A stretch of DNA of 19,652 nt from an uncultured bacterium (GCA_934621605.1 CAKTUZ010000037.1:1-19652), one strand, 5' to 3'. Numbered from the stretch's first letter, positions 1 through 7,712 are shown. Translations and numbers: made by a program. The notes: a model not told the origin generated them from the sequence alone.

Positions 1-16
1 AATCCATCTCGACCAT
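1..16 (-). CDS. 5' end of a minus-strand gene leaving the window
   Basis: An ATG on the minus strand at 16-14 is preceded, after 7 nt, by a good ribosome binding site (AAAGGAG on the minus strand, plus-strand 24-30). Only the first residues, M-V-E-M-D, are inside the window, so the product cannot be named. The strong SD and spacing are the only support. The gene would be divergent from the lipoprotein gene at 292. Confidence 0.5.
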
Positions 17-102
17 AGTTTTGCTCCTTTGGTGTTTTTTTGTTGCAGATATACTCTACCACATGAGCGAGGCTATGTTTTTTTTATGTGTTCAACTTAA
101 TT

Positions 103-123
103 TTACAATCCGCAGGATTGTAA
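103..123. promoter_or_regulatory. 9-bp-arm dyad, possible operator
   Basis: TTACAATCC (103-111) and GGATTGTAA (115-123) form a perfect inverted repeat around GCA. It lies between two divergent genes and has no T-run on either side, so an operator is more likely than a terminator. The binding protein is unknown. Confidence 0.35.
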
Positions 124-235
124 TTTACGGCCTATATCGCAAGTCAACTTAGCTAAAAAGATGTAGCCGTATAATCAGTTCTTCTTAATTTTTTTTCATA
201 TCTTTTTGTGGGTAAAAAGACAGACATGACGAACT

Positions 236-265
236 TTGTCGGGGCTCGGGGGCAGGTATTATACA
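236..265 (+). promoter_or_regulatory. candidate sigma70 promoter for the lipoprotein gene
   Basis: TTGTCG (236-241) and TATACA (260-265) are 18 bp apart, and the start codon at 292 follows shortly after. An alternative -10, TATAAT at 170-175, lies further upstream but has no convincing -35. Confidence 0.35.
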
Positions 266-291
266 ATGAGCCGAATTCGAGGAATAAGGTT

Positions 292-906
292 GTGAAAAAA
301 CTAAATAAATTAACCACAATTGCGGGGCTGATGCTTCTACTTTTGATTGTCGGCGCTTGCTCCGGCGTGAAAGACACGGAAGACGAAAAGGCTGTTCGTG
401 AAACTTTTAAAAATTTTTGCCTTTGCGTTTACAATGATGACGCCGAACAAGCTCCGGTGACATTTTTCAGCCGACATGACAAGAAGATCGCTGCCAAACT
501 TTTCACCAATGCGGTGGTAGAAGTAGCTGCTGAGCGTGGTCGTCACTTAAATTCTCAAGAGAAGCAAATGCTGACGCAAAAATTTATCGAACGTTGGGAT
601 AGCGAAGCTAATGTTTACGATTCACCTATGAATCAAAATGCCAAAAAAATGGCTCAGCGAAATGTGGATAGGATATTGAAAGAGAATGGCAAGACCTTTG
701 ATGATTTTATAAAAATGCTAGAGCGCACTCCGGCTCAAAAGATGGGCTTAGTAATAGATCCATCCGGTAAAAAAGCTTCCATTAAAAATATCCACTTCCG
801 CAAAGAAGGCAACGAATGGAAGCTTTCTATGTTGGAAAAAGGTCAAGACCAAAAAGAATTTAAGCGAGTCATAAAGCAAGAAATGGCTAAAGTCTTAAAC
901 TTTTAG
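292..906 (+). CDS. small lipoprotein of unknown function
   Basis: This is a 204-residue protein with a GTG start. The start was chosen because GAGGA at 279-283 is well spaced and the N-terminus then reads as a classic lipoprotein signal: VKKLNK, a Leu-rich core, and the lipobox V-G-A-C at about residues 21-24. An in-frame ATG at 208 would add 28 residues in front of the signal and is unlikely. The mature part is hydrophilic and Lys-rich. Its opening (AVRETFKNFCLCVYNDD) and closing (IHFRKEGNEWKLSM) resemble the general layout of NTF2-like or DUF4878-type lipoproteins, but that is a weak resemblance. It is probably anchored in the membrane facing the periplasm. It is transcribed convergently with the GT87-like gene. 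No function is assigned. Confidence 0.75.
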   Translation: MKKLNKLTTIAGLMLLLLIVGACSGVKDTEDEKAVRETFKNFCLCVYNDDAEQAPVTFFSRHDKKIAAKLFTNAVVEVAAERGRHLNSQEKQMLTQKFIERWDSEANVYDSPMNQNAKKMAQRNVDRILKENGKTFDDFIKMLERTPAQKMGLVIDPSGKKASIKNIHFRKEGNEWKLSMLEKGQDQKEFKRVIKQEMAKVLNF

Positions 907-937
907 CAATAATAAAAAGTAGAACATAAACTAAATC

Positions 938-985
938 AGCCGCTTGTATAGAGTGCACTTGCAACTATACGGGCGGCTAATTTTA
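938..985. terminator. two-way terminator between convergent genes
   Basis: AGCCGCTTGTATAG (938-951) pairs with CTATACGGGCGGCT (965-978), with two G-U pairs on the plus strand, and is followed by AATTTTA. It serves the lipoprotein gene and lies just past the stop of the convergent membrane protein gene. On the minus strand the two wobbles become C-A mismatches, so plus is the better direction. Confidence 0.75.
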
Positions 986-2398
986 TCATTCGCTGCTTTT
1001 CTTCCTCACACACCAAACCAGCAGTCCTTCCCAGATAACCATAAGTAGCAGTACCAGCTTATAGTAAAAAGCCATATAAAATAAAATGTACAAAATAGCG
1101 CCGATTGGGCCGTGTAAGGTTTCGCTGTCAATTACAAAGAGCATACAGCCAATAGCCAGCGCTGCCCAAAGTAACTTACCGGCATTAGGTAAGCTGCCAT
1201 TATGTAAGGCAGCTATGATCGCTAAACATGGAATAAGCAGCGCCAAGTGATGATGGCTCCACGAGAGAGGGGACAATACAAGCATAAGTAAAATCCAAGT
1301 TGAATAATCTAGCGCTAACAATGTAAAGTTGTCGCTTCCGCTATTTTTGCTTCCGCTTCTGTCGGCGGTTGCGTTGCTGCAAGTTGGATCGCTGCTCGCT
1401 ATGTTATCATTTTTGCTGCCGATAATGTTGCTGTTGTCGGTACTGTCGCTATTGTTGTTTGTTGGCTCGCTAGCTATTTCGGCACTTTGCACTTTAGCGC
1501 CGTTATGCCATAAGAAGGCGGCGCCAGCGGCCAGCAAAGCTACATTGATAAGCTTAATTACAAATGGCGAAACGTCATATAAGCAAGCGTTAACCAAGGT
1601 CATAAGCGACTGATTGGAAGCTACTTCCTGGTAGCTTTGCTCGGTAAATAAAAATTGTACGTATTGGCCAAAGCGTAAAAATCCCCACTGTAGGCCGGCC
1701 GAAAGAGATAGCATAGCTAAAGTAAATACACAGTAGCCGACAGCTTGATAACGTCGCTTGGCTAAAAGCCAAATTAAAAGCACAACTGGGTATAGCTTCA
1801 GCAAAATAGCTATTGCCAAAGCCAAACCGCAGAGAAAATCTTGCTTTTTCCAAGCACAAACTAAGACAGCGGCCAAGCTAAAAAAGAAGAGACCGCCCAC
1901 TTGGCCTAAAAGGAAGTTGTCCAGCCAGACGCCCCAGCTGAAGCTGCCTACAGCAAGTAAAGCCCAAGTGAGCCAAGCGATCTTTTTATCGCTGTCGGCA
2001 AAGAAATGGCGACAAAGTAAGAGTAGGCCGGCTGCGTAAAGGAAATATTGCCAGAAGGCGTGCTTTATGTAACCGTTAGCGAAGCTACCTTGCGTAAAAG
2101 GGATATATAATAAATAGAAGGGCAGAGGATGATTATCAAAAATAGCCCAGCGCCCTTCCGAAAGAGCCAGTGAATACTCTTTCATAAACTGCGGATCGTA
2201 AATATTGGCTGCTCCACCTTGCAAAGCTTTGACGGATGCGTAATAGTGGAAGAAATCGTAACCGCCGCCGTTAGCTGCCGGATCGCTTAAGAACTGGATC
2301 AATTGGGGATGTAAAAGCCAACCTATTAAACTCAAAAGAGCTAACAATATCCAACAGATTATGATTTTTTTATGCTTATTTACAAATAAACTGTCCAT
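986..2398 (-). CDS. GT87-like (DUF2029) membrane glycosyltransferase
   Basis: This is a 470-residue polytopic membrane protein with about ten hydrophobic segments. The first is at about residues 10-30, followed by an exported loop containing DFFHYYASVKAL (about 48-59). That Asp near the first loop, the LLKLYP motif after the middle helices, and LSPLSWSHHHL near residue 380 are typical of the GT87/DUF2029 family. These enzymes use polyprenyl-phosphate sugars on the outer face of the inner membrane to extend glycans. Residues about 306-356 are an odd hydrophilic insert of Ser, Asn and Asp between membrane segments. The ATG start has only a weak SD (GAGAG). The gene stands alone, convergent with the lipoprotein and divergent from the exported-protein gene. 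The acceptor glycan cannot be read from the sequence. Confidence 0.75.
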   Translation of the reverse strand: MDSLFVNKHKKIIICWILLALLSLIGWLLHPQLIQFLSDPAANGGGYDFFHYYASVKALQGGAANIYDPQFMKEYSLALSEGRWAIFDNHPLPFYLLYIPFTQGSFANGYIKHAFWQYFLYAAGLLLLCRHFFADSDKKIAWLTWALLAVGSFSWGVWLDNFLLGQVGGLFFFSLAAVLVCAWKKQDFLCGLALAIAILLKLYPVVLLIWLLAKRRYQAVGYCVFTLAMLSLSAGLQWGFLRFGQYVQFLFTEQSYQEVASNQSLMTLVNACLYDVSPFVIKLINVALLAAGAAFLWHNGAKVQSAEIASEPTNNNSDSTDNSNIIGSKNDNIASSDPTCSNATADRSGSKNSGSDNFTLLALDYSTWILLMLVLSPLSWSHHHLALLIPCLAIIAALHNGSLPNAGKLLWAALAIGCMLFVIDSETLHGPIGAILYILFYMAFYYKLVLLLMVIWEGLLVWCVRKKSSE

Positions 2399-2432
2399 TT
2401 TTCTCTCATTTTTTCTCTGAAAATTGGGCTGT

Positions 2433-2472
2433 TTTTTCTAGATATGCAAGGCTTTGCCCTAGTTTTTCTAGA
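2433..2472. repeat. two direct copies of TTTTTCTAGA, 30 bp apart
   Basis: TTTTTCTAGA occurs at 2433-2442 and 2463-2472, exactly 30 bp start to start (about three helical turns), in the divergent region between the GT87-like gene and the exported-protein gene. This spacing would suit cooperative binding of a regulator. A 6-bp hairpin (2506-2511 with 2519-2524) follows closer to the downstream gene. Confidence 0.3.
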
Positions 2473-2561
2473 ACCGGCGAGGATAAGTAGATTGGTAGGG
2501 GCTGGTTGGTGTAAGTAGCACCAAGCCTCAATTCGTGCGGAAAAGTCGGAGCGTGAAATCT

Positions 2562-3179
2562 GTGAAAGCGATTATTGGTAAAGCGGTTCTTGTGACGGCA
2601 ATTCTTTGTTTTATTCCGGCCGGAGTCGCTTGGAGCCGACCTAGTTTAGAGGCCAGAGACATCAATTGCGCTTCTTGGGCACAATCTGAGTGTGTACTTA
2701 TAGCTCAAGAAAACGGCTCAACTGACAGTAGCTCAAATATAGATATTTCTACTTGGCAAGTAGTGAACGGTAACGGTTTTAAAGTACGTTTTCCTAATCA
2801 AAGTCGCTACAGCCGTGACAATTATAGCGGCACTTTTGTCGAAACTTGGGAAACCGAGACTGACGAACCGCTCCATATGTTTAAATTGCAACAAGCCCAA
2901 TTCAGCGGCGGCTCCATCAGTTCTACAGATCCGGATGAATTTCTGTTTGACAATATGGAAAATAACAGTCGCAATCTCAATGGTAAAGTTTCTCATCGGC
3001 GCAGAATCCAAAACGCTCGCTATCCCGGTTGTACTTACAAAGTTACTACTGCCGAGGCCGAATGGGACTTTATGATTCGTCTGGATCGCGATACGATTTA
3101 TACCTTATCGGTTTGTTCCATGCCCTACGAATCGGATGACGGTTATAGCAAGGCTTTCTTCGATTCTTTCACTTTTTAA
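2562..3179 (+). CDS. exported protein of unknown function, PsbP/DUF1795-like appearance
   Basis: This protein of about 205 residues has a cleavable signal peptide (VKAIIGKAVLVTAILCFIPAG, with cleavage near A-W-S). Three in-frame GTG starts exist, at 2535, 2553 and 2562. The last was chosen because GGAG at 2548-2551 is well placed for it and it gives the most compact signal. The mature protein has two nearby cysteines early on (NCASWAQSEC) and two more near the C-terminus (GCTYK, SVCSM), which could form disulphides in the periplasm. The core begins 'GFKVRFPNQSRY' and ends 'FFDSFTF'. That beta-rich pattern is like small PsbP/DUF1795-type domains, but the match is loose. No enzyme motif is seen. 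Confidence 0.7.
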   Translation: MKAIIGKAVLVTAILCFIPAGVAWSRPSLEARDINCASWAQSECVLIAQENGSTDSSSNIDISTWQVVNGNGFKVRFPNQSRYSRDNYSGTFVETWETETDEPLHMFKLQQAQFSGGSISSTDPDEFLFDNMENNSRNLNGKVSHRRRIQNARYPGCTYKVTTAEAEWDFMIRLDRDTIYTLSVCSMPYESDDGYSKAFFDSFTF

Positions 3180-3194
3180 CTTAGTCTTTTTTAT

Positions 3195-3262
3195 GGCCCT
3201 AGTGACAATCTTGCCGCGAAATAGATATCGCTTTGTCAGGGCCTTGGCTGTTTGTTTTTTAA
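3195..3262 (+). terminator. probable terminator after the exported-protein gene
   Basis: GGCCC (3195-3199) plus TGACAA (3203-3208) pair with TTGTCAGGGCC (3233-3243), with a TAG bulge and an inner GCGA/TCGC stem. A T-rich stretch (TGTTTGTTTTTT) follows after a few bases. The gap before the T-run lowers confidence. Confidence 0.45.
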
Positions 3263-3280
3263 ACTTCGATATGTTAGGAT
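3252..3280 (+). promoter_or_regulatory. weak candidate promoter for the YbjN-like gene
   Basis: TTGTTT (3252-3257) and TAGGAT (3275-3280) are 17 bp apart, just downstream of the preceding terminator hairpin and about 40 bp before the ATG at 3321. The match to consensus is modest in both boxes. Confidence 0.3.
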
Positions 3281-3320
3281 CAACCCTGATTTTTCGCACT
3301 TTTTACCTAGCGGAGGAACT

Positions 3321-4031
3321 ATGAGTAAGCTTAAAAAGCTGTTTAAAACCATCAACGAATTCTTGAAAGAGAGCACCCAAGAATTTAATTTCGACGAAGA
3401 GAGTGGCGTTTTTTCTTTCAAAGAGCAAGTTACCGAAGAAAAGCGCAGCGCTTTGGACGTCTCTTTCTTTATCAGCGATTGCAGCGTAACCTTGCATGCC
3501 ATTTCTGGCTTGAAAATTCCTCAGGATAAAGTAGCCTCTTTAAGTGAGTTTATTATCAGAGCCAATAACGATATCGAAATCGGTAACTTCGACTTGGATT
3601 TGGAAGCCGAAAGTCCCATTGTTAGCTTCAAAGTTAATATCTTGCTCGGTCTGGATATGAAAATTGACGAAGACGATTTGGATTTGGCTGTGCAAATCGT
3701 TTTGGGTACCGTGCGCAGCTACTGGATCGGTTTGATCGGTATTTTGGACGAAAATTTGAGCGCTACTAAGGCTTTGGAAAGTTGCTACGAAGAAGAGGAT
3801 GACGACGAATGTGACGACGATTGCTGCTGCAGTTGCCACGATCATGAAGATGACGAAGATGATGAAGAAGAATTCTTCGAAGTAGATTTGCGCACCAATC
3901 ATCACCACGAATGCGGCTGCGATTGCGATGACTGTGATGATGAATGCGACGAAGATGAAGAGGAAGATTTTTTCGAAAGTTTAGACGACAGTGAAGTTCC
4001 TGAAGAAGAGGATGACGAGCCTCAGAAATAA
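3321..4031 (+). CDS. YbjN-like protein with an acidic Cys/His-rich tail
   Basis: This is a 236-residue cytoplasmic protein. The ATG at 3321 follows a very strong SD (GGAGGA, 3312-3317); the frame is open further upstream but has no signal there. Residues 1-150 have the size and pattern of a YbjN domain, a fold related to type III secretion chaperones: an amphipathic start, then alternating strands such as VSFFISDCSVTLHA and PIVSFKVNILL, then a helix. Residues 155-236 are a tail in which more than half the residues are Asp or Glu. The tail has 11 Cys (155, 164, 168-170, 172, 198, 200, 202, 205, 209) and 5 His (173, 175, 194-196). It looks duplicated, since each half ends in an acidic run plus FFE. 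CCC, CxC and HHH clusters suggest metal binding. The YbjN assignment is likely; the tail's role is inference. Confidence 0.7.
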   Translation: MSKLKKLFKTINEFLKESTQEFNFDEESGVFSFKEQVTEEKRSALDVSFFISDCSVTLHAISGLKIPQDKVASLSEFIIRANNDIEIGNFDLDLEAESPIVSFKVNILLGLDMKIDEDDLDLAVQIVLGTVRSYWIGLIGILDENLSATKALESCYEEEDDDECDDDCCCSCHDHEDDEDDEEEFFEVDLRTNHHHECGCDCDDCDDECDEDEEEDFFESLDDSEVPEEEDDEPQK

Positions 4032-4104
4032 GCTTCTGCAGCTTAATACTATCGTTTTACCGATTATCGTCCGATAAATCAATTTATTGAGCTTATTTTT
4101 ATAC

Positions 4105-4164
4105 AGAGCAAAAATTGTTATGTCTGCATTTTGCGATAGATAGTTTTTGCTCTTTTTGTTTTTT
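4105..4164 (+). terminator. intrinsic terminator after the YbjN-like gene
   Basis: AGAGCAAAAA (4105-4114) pairs perfectly with TTTTTGCTCT (4144-4153) and is followed by TTTTGTTTTTT. The loop is long (29 nt) but can pair partly with G-U pairs. The rest of the 314-bp interval 4032-4345 is AT-rich, with no gene seen and no clear promoter for the next gene. Confidence 0.65.
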
Positions 4165-4345
4165 GCAAAAATATATACTTAAATAATTGTATATTTTATG
4201 TAGAAAGTCGTATTCGGAAGCTAAAAATTAAACTTTGTTTTATTTTTGAAGCAGTTTGTTAATATTTTGACTATCACGGCGAAAAGTTGAAAACGCAAGT
4301 TTTTTTGGAAGGAATAGACTTAACTACATTGAGAAAAGTCGGCCC

Positions 4346-5644
4346 ATGTGTAGCGATCCGACTATGTTCAGCAGAGACAAAGTTCAATTTGTTATGTTGT
4401 CTTTCGAAGGGCCTGATCTTTTTTCTATGGCTGGTGGCTTAGGTATAAGAGCTCAGGAACTTTGTCATTGTTTGGCCTCTATGGGCTTTACGACTCACCT
4501 TTACTTTATCGGCGATCCTGATTTACCGGCAGAAGAGCGGCAGGGTAAGCTTATTTTACATCGCTGGTGTCAATGGATTAGTGCCTCCAATCCCGGCGGT
4601 TGCTATGTAGCTGAAGATACTAAGGTTGAAGATTATGGCAATTCTATTCCTACGGCTTTGGTAGAGAAAGTAATTGCTCCGGCTGCTCAAGAGGGTGTTA
4701 CCACTATTGTGTTAGCTGAAGAGTGGCAAACTATTCCCGCTGTTATCAACTTGAGAAAAGTTCTTAAAGAGCATTGCTTGGAAGAACGTGCCGGTGTACT
4801 CTGGAATGCCAACAATTTATACGGCTTCAAAGGTATCGATTGGTTAAAATTAAATCAGTCCTGTGCTTTAACCACGGTAAGTCGTTATATGAAGCACCGC
4901 ATGTGGCCTTTGGGCATCAATCCTATAGCTATTCACAACGGTATTCCCTCTAGGCTTTTACAAACTTCTGTTGATCAGGACGTCGTTAAGCAATTGCGTC
5001 AAATTTTTCCCAATTTGCTTATTACTAAGGTTGGACGTTATGATGTCGACAAACGTTGGGTGATGGCTGTAAAGTCTATAGCTGTCATGAAGCAAAAAGG
5101 GCTCAAACCTACTTTCATTGTACGGGGTGGAAAGGAGCCGCACCGTCAGGAAGTTAGAAGACAAGCCGATAAATGTGGATTAAGTTGGAAAGAGATTCAC
5201 CTTCCTCCCAAAGCAGCCGCTCAAAATATTTTAGCCGAATTAGTTCGCTGGAGCAGTTATGATGTTTTAGAGCTTTGCTTCTATCTATCCGAAGATTTTA
5301 TTAACGTGCTTTATTCCGGATCGGATTGCGTTTTGGCGAATTCCGGACACGAGCCTTTTGGTCTGGTGGGCTTGGAAGTTATGGCTTGCGGAGGTTTAGC
5401 CTTTGTGGGAGCTACCGGTGAAGATTATGCCCAAACTTTAGTCAATAGTGTCGTGGTGGAAACGGAAAATCCGCTAGAAATAGTGGAGTATGTACAGACT
5501 TTAACTAACGATAAAAAGTTGAATCAAAGCTTGAGATTAGAGGGCAAACGTACCGCCTCTTGCTATACTTGGGAGCGAATTTGCCGCGATCTTTTCCAAA
5601 AGATCCGTTTTCTCAGCGCTTCTCGCGGTGTTATTCTCGATTAG
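4346..5644 (+). CDS. GT4-family glycosyltransferase
   Basis: This is a 432-residue GT-B fold enzyme. The N-terminal half starts with VQFVMLSFEGPDLFSMAGGLG, whose glycine-rich loop is typical of the acceptor domain. The C-terminal half has KVGRYDVDKRW and then NSGHEPFGLVGLE, where Glu336 and Glu344 form the E-x7-E nucleotide-sugar motif of GT4 retaining enzymes, followed by ACGG. There are no membrane segments, so it should act in the cytoplasm on a nucleotide-sugar donor. Donor and acceptor cannot be read from the sequence. The ATG at 4346 has a weak SD (GAGAAAAG); ATG 4364 is an alternative with no better signal. rsmI starts 59 bp later with no terminator between, so the two may be co-transcribed. 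Confidence 0.85.
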   Translation: MCSDPTMFSRDKVQFVMLSFEGPDLFSMAGGLGIRAQELCHCLASMGFTTHLYFIGDPDLPAEERQGKLILHRWCQWISASNPGGCYVAEDTKVEDYGNSIPTALVEKVIAPAAQEGVTTIVLAEEWQTIPAVINLRKVLKEHCLEERAGVLWNANNLYGFKGIDWLKLNQSCALTTVSRYMKHRMWPLGINPIAIHNGIPSRLLQTSVDQDVVKQLRQIFPNLLITKVGRYDVDKRWVMAVKSIAVMKQKGLKPTFIVRGGKEPHRQEVRRQADKCGLSWKEIHLPPKAAAQNILAELVRWSSYDVLELCFYLSEDFINVLYSGSDCVLANSGHEPFGLVGLEVMACGGLAFVGATGEDYAQTLVNSVVVETENPLEIVEYVQTLTNDKKLNQSLRLEGKRTASCYTWERICRDLFQKIRFLSASRGVILD

Positions 5645-5703
5645 CAATAGTATAGAGACGTAAAAATTATTATCAAAAATAGTCGGTTAGAGGTTGAAAG
5701 GCA

Positions 5704-6669
5704 GTGCATAAAGAGGTCGAGAGTACCGATTCGGAAGTTGAAAAGAACGGTGCCAATACAGATTTAAGCGCTCAGTATAAAGTTGAAAGTAATGATTTTA
5801 TTTTATCCAGTCAAGTAAAAATGGAAGTAAAACCGAGCGTTTTATACTTAGTAGCCGTACCTATCGGCAATTTGGACGATTTTACTCCCAGAGCTTGGCA
5901 TGTATTGGAACAGGTTGAGTATATCGCTTGCGAAGAGGTGCAATCAGCCCGCCGCCTTTTGCAACTGCACCATATTAAAGCTAAGCTTATTTCTTATCGC
6001 GAATCGGGACGTGATCAATCTGGCGATCAGATTGTGCGCCTCTTGGCTGAGGGGGCCAAAGTGGCCGTTATTTCCGGCGCCGGTACGCCGGCTGTTTCCG
6101 ATCCGGGTCGTGATTTGGTGGCTAAATGTCATCAGGCCGGTTTTAAGGTATCGCCCATTCCCGGCGCCAGTGCCCTTACGGCTGCCGTTTCTGCGGCGGG
6201 CCTGCCCTTGAGGCGTTTTGCTTTCGAAGGCTTTTTACCCAGGCGCAGTAACGAATGTATACAGTTTTTGCAAAGCTTGGCCAACGAAGAGCGCACTATG
6301 ATCTTTTTTGAAGCTCCGCATCGCCTCAAAGAAACTTTGCAGCTCATGTTTAAAGTTTTCGGCGACCGCCAAGCCTTTATCGGACGCGAGCTTACTAAGT
6401 ATTTTGAAGAATGCTTGCAAAGCAGCTTAGCCAAGCTCTGTGCCAAATATGCTCAAGAAGAGCCGCGCGGTGAGTTTGTAATTATGGTCGAAGGGCTGCA
6501 AATTGACGAAACAGAGGAGGAGCTGCGCCTCAATAAGCAAGCCAAGCTCGATTTAGAATTTTTGCATACGCTGGGATTTTCTAAGCGTGATCAGGCTTCA
6601 ATCTTGGTGCACTTTAGAGAACTTCCCAAAAATAAGGCCAAACAGTTGGTTATGGAAGCTGAAGATTAA
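5704..6669 (+). CDS. rsmI: 16S rRNA (cytidine-1402-2'-O)-methyltransferase RsmI
   Basis: RsmI uses SAM to 2'-O-methylate C1402 in the 16S rRNA decoding centre. The family is clear from LYLVAVPIGNLDDFTPRA, AGTPAVSDPGRDLV, IPGASALTAAVSAAGLP, FEGFLPRR, PHRLKETL, ELTKYFEE and GEFVIMVEG in the expected order, with the small C-terminal helical domain. The GTG start at 5704 has AGAGG ten bases upstream and adds 39 hydrophilic residues before the usual beginning. An ATG at 5821 would give the typical length but lacks an SD. Two family motifs differ. The usual E-D-T-R is here E-E-V-Q, and the usual S-D-A-G-T-P is S-G-A-G-T-P. The identity is not in doubt, but activity could be altered. Confidence 0.9.
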   Translation: MHKEVESTDSEVEKNGANTDLSAQYKVESNDFILSSQVKMEVKPSVLYLVAVPIGNLDDFTPRAWHVLEQVEYIACEEVQSARRLLQLHHIKAKLISYRESGRDQSGDQIVRLLAEGAKVAVISGAGTPAVSDPGRDLVAKCHQAGFKVSPIPGASALTAAVSAAGLPLRRFAFEGFLPRRSNECIQFLQSLANEERTMIFFEAPHRLKETLQLMFKVFGDRQAFIGRELTKYFEECLQSSLAKLCAKYAQEEPRGEFVIMVEGLQIDETEEELRLNKQAKLDLEFLHTLGFSKRDQASILVHFRELPKNKAKQLVMEAED

Positions 6670-6709
6670 AAAACAAGCTTGAATATGGCTTTTTCTGCCT
6701 TTTCTATAT

Positions 6710-6735
6710 ACAAAGTTGTACATTTGTGGTATAAT
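6710..6735 (+). promoter_or_regulatory. extended -10 promoter of cdd, with possible operator
   Basis: TGGTATAAT (6727-6735) is a perfect extended -10 (TGn plus TATAAT), about 32 bp before the cdd start. No good -35 is seen, as expected for this promoter type. The -35 zone carries ACAAA...TTTGT half-sites (about 6711-6727), which could bind a regulator. Confidence 0.65.
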
Positions 6736-6767
6736 GCTCTTCCAACTTTAAGAGAAGGAGCCGTGTT

Positions 6768-7688
6768 ATGAGTATTTCTGGTCTCCTGGAGGGTTGTTCC
6801 CAGGTAACTAGCCCTTCGCCCGAAGTCACTGAAAAGTTGAAGGGTATGCTTCCCGCTTATCCCTTCCATATCAAAGCCGAGGAGGCTTTGAAGTTAGCTG
6901 AAGAGCTTGGTATTACCGTAGCTCAGCTAATGATTGAGTTAATTCCTATAGCCCGTAAGTACGCCGCTCCGGTCGTTCCCATTTCCAATTTCAAAGTAGG
7001 ATCTTGTGTAATGGGTCGGAGCGGCGATTTATATTTAGGCGTAAATATGGAATTTTGCGGTGACAATTTAGCTCAAACTGTACATAGCGAACAATCTTCT
7101 GTTACTAATGCTATGTGCCATGGTGAAAAAGGCATAGTTGCTCTGGCAGTTTCTGCTGAGCCTTGCGGTGCCTGCCGTCAGTTCCTTAACGAATTAGCTT
7201 GTGCAGGTGACTTAGTTATAACCATTCCCAATCGTCACGCCATTGGCTTACAAGACCTACTTCCTCATGCTTTCGGTCCTAAAAATTTAGAGGTAGATGG
7301 CGGCATGTTGGTTACTTACGAAGCTCCTTTGGTCAGACCCGAAGAGAGTGATGAGTTGATCGAGTTAGCCTGGGATTCAGCCAATAAGGGATATGCTCCT
7401 TACTCACATTGCAACGCTGGCGTAGCTTTGCAATTTGCCGACGGATTTAAGGTTTGCGGCTGGTATGCTGAGAATGCCGCTTTTAATCCTTCGGTTTCTC
7501 CCTTGCAAGCGGCTTTAATTATGGCTAATGCTTCAGGGCGCAAGCTTGGAGAAATAGTCAGAGCCGCTTTGGTTGAGCGTAAGCTTGAAAATAACATAAC
7601 TCACGTTCATTCTACTACCAGTTTGCTTAACGCCTTGGCTCCCAAAGCTGAGCTTATAATTAAGCGTCTGGAAGTAAAAAATAGATAA
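6768..7688 (+). CDS. cdd: cytidine deaminase, long duplicated type
   Basis: It hydrolytically deaminates cytidine and deoxycytidine to uridine forms in pyrimidine salvage. At 306 residues it matches the long E. coli form, which has an N-terminal helical part, a catalytic CDA domain and a second, degenerate CDA domain. Active-site motifs are present: H106-S-E108-Q and PC133-GAC136, which bind the zinc and supply the catalytic Glu. LPHAFGPKNLEV and YAENAAFNPSVSPLQAALI are also typical of this type. The ATG at 6768 follows AAGGAG with 7-nt spacing. It has its own promoter and terminator and looks monocistronic. Cys133 and Cys136 plus His106 fit the two-Cys, one-His zinc site of the long type. 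Confidence 0.95.
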   Translation: MSISGLLEGCSQVTSPSPEVTEKLKGMLPAYPFHIKAEEALKLAEELGITVAQLMIELIPIARKYAAPVVPISNFKVGSCVMGRSGDLYLGVNMEFCGDNLAQTVHSEQSSVTNAMCHGEKGIVALAVSAEPCGACRQFLNELACAGDLVITIPNRHAIGLQDLLPHAFGPKNLEVDGGMLVTYEAPLVRPEESDELIELAWDSANKGYAPYSHCNAGVALQFADGFKVCGWYAENAAFNPSVSPLQAALIMANASGRKLGEIVRAALVERKLENNITHVHSTTSLLNALAPKAELIIKRLEVKNR

Positions 7689-7698
7689 ATTAGCTTGG

Positions 7699-7712
7699 GC
7701 CGAAATTTCGGC
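7699..7712. repeat. 14-bp palindrome after cdd
   Basis: GCCGAAATTTCGGC (7699-7712) is perfectly self-complementary and lies 11 bp after the cdd stop. It has no T-run of its own. It may be a 3' hairpin or a protein site ahead of the main terminator. Confidence 0.4.

Noticed and set aside
1329..2039. Plus-strand frames opposite the GT87-like gene
   Set aside because: The minus-strand protein has clear membrane segments and family motifs, and these frames are its antisense shadows.
3540..3908. 122-codon minus-strand frame inside the YbjN-like gene
   Set aside because: It mirrors the Asp/Glu-rich coding strand and turns it into a Val/Ile/Phe-rich sequence, an artefact of low-complexity GAT/GAA codons. 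It has no SD.
4064..4077. TTATCG-TC-CGATAA inverted repeat
   Set aside because: The loop is too tight and the arms are short; a chance palindrome is more likely.
5900..6446. Alternative frames within rsmI on both strands
   Set aside because: They overlap conserved RsmI motifs in the true frame and show no family pattern.
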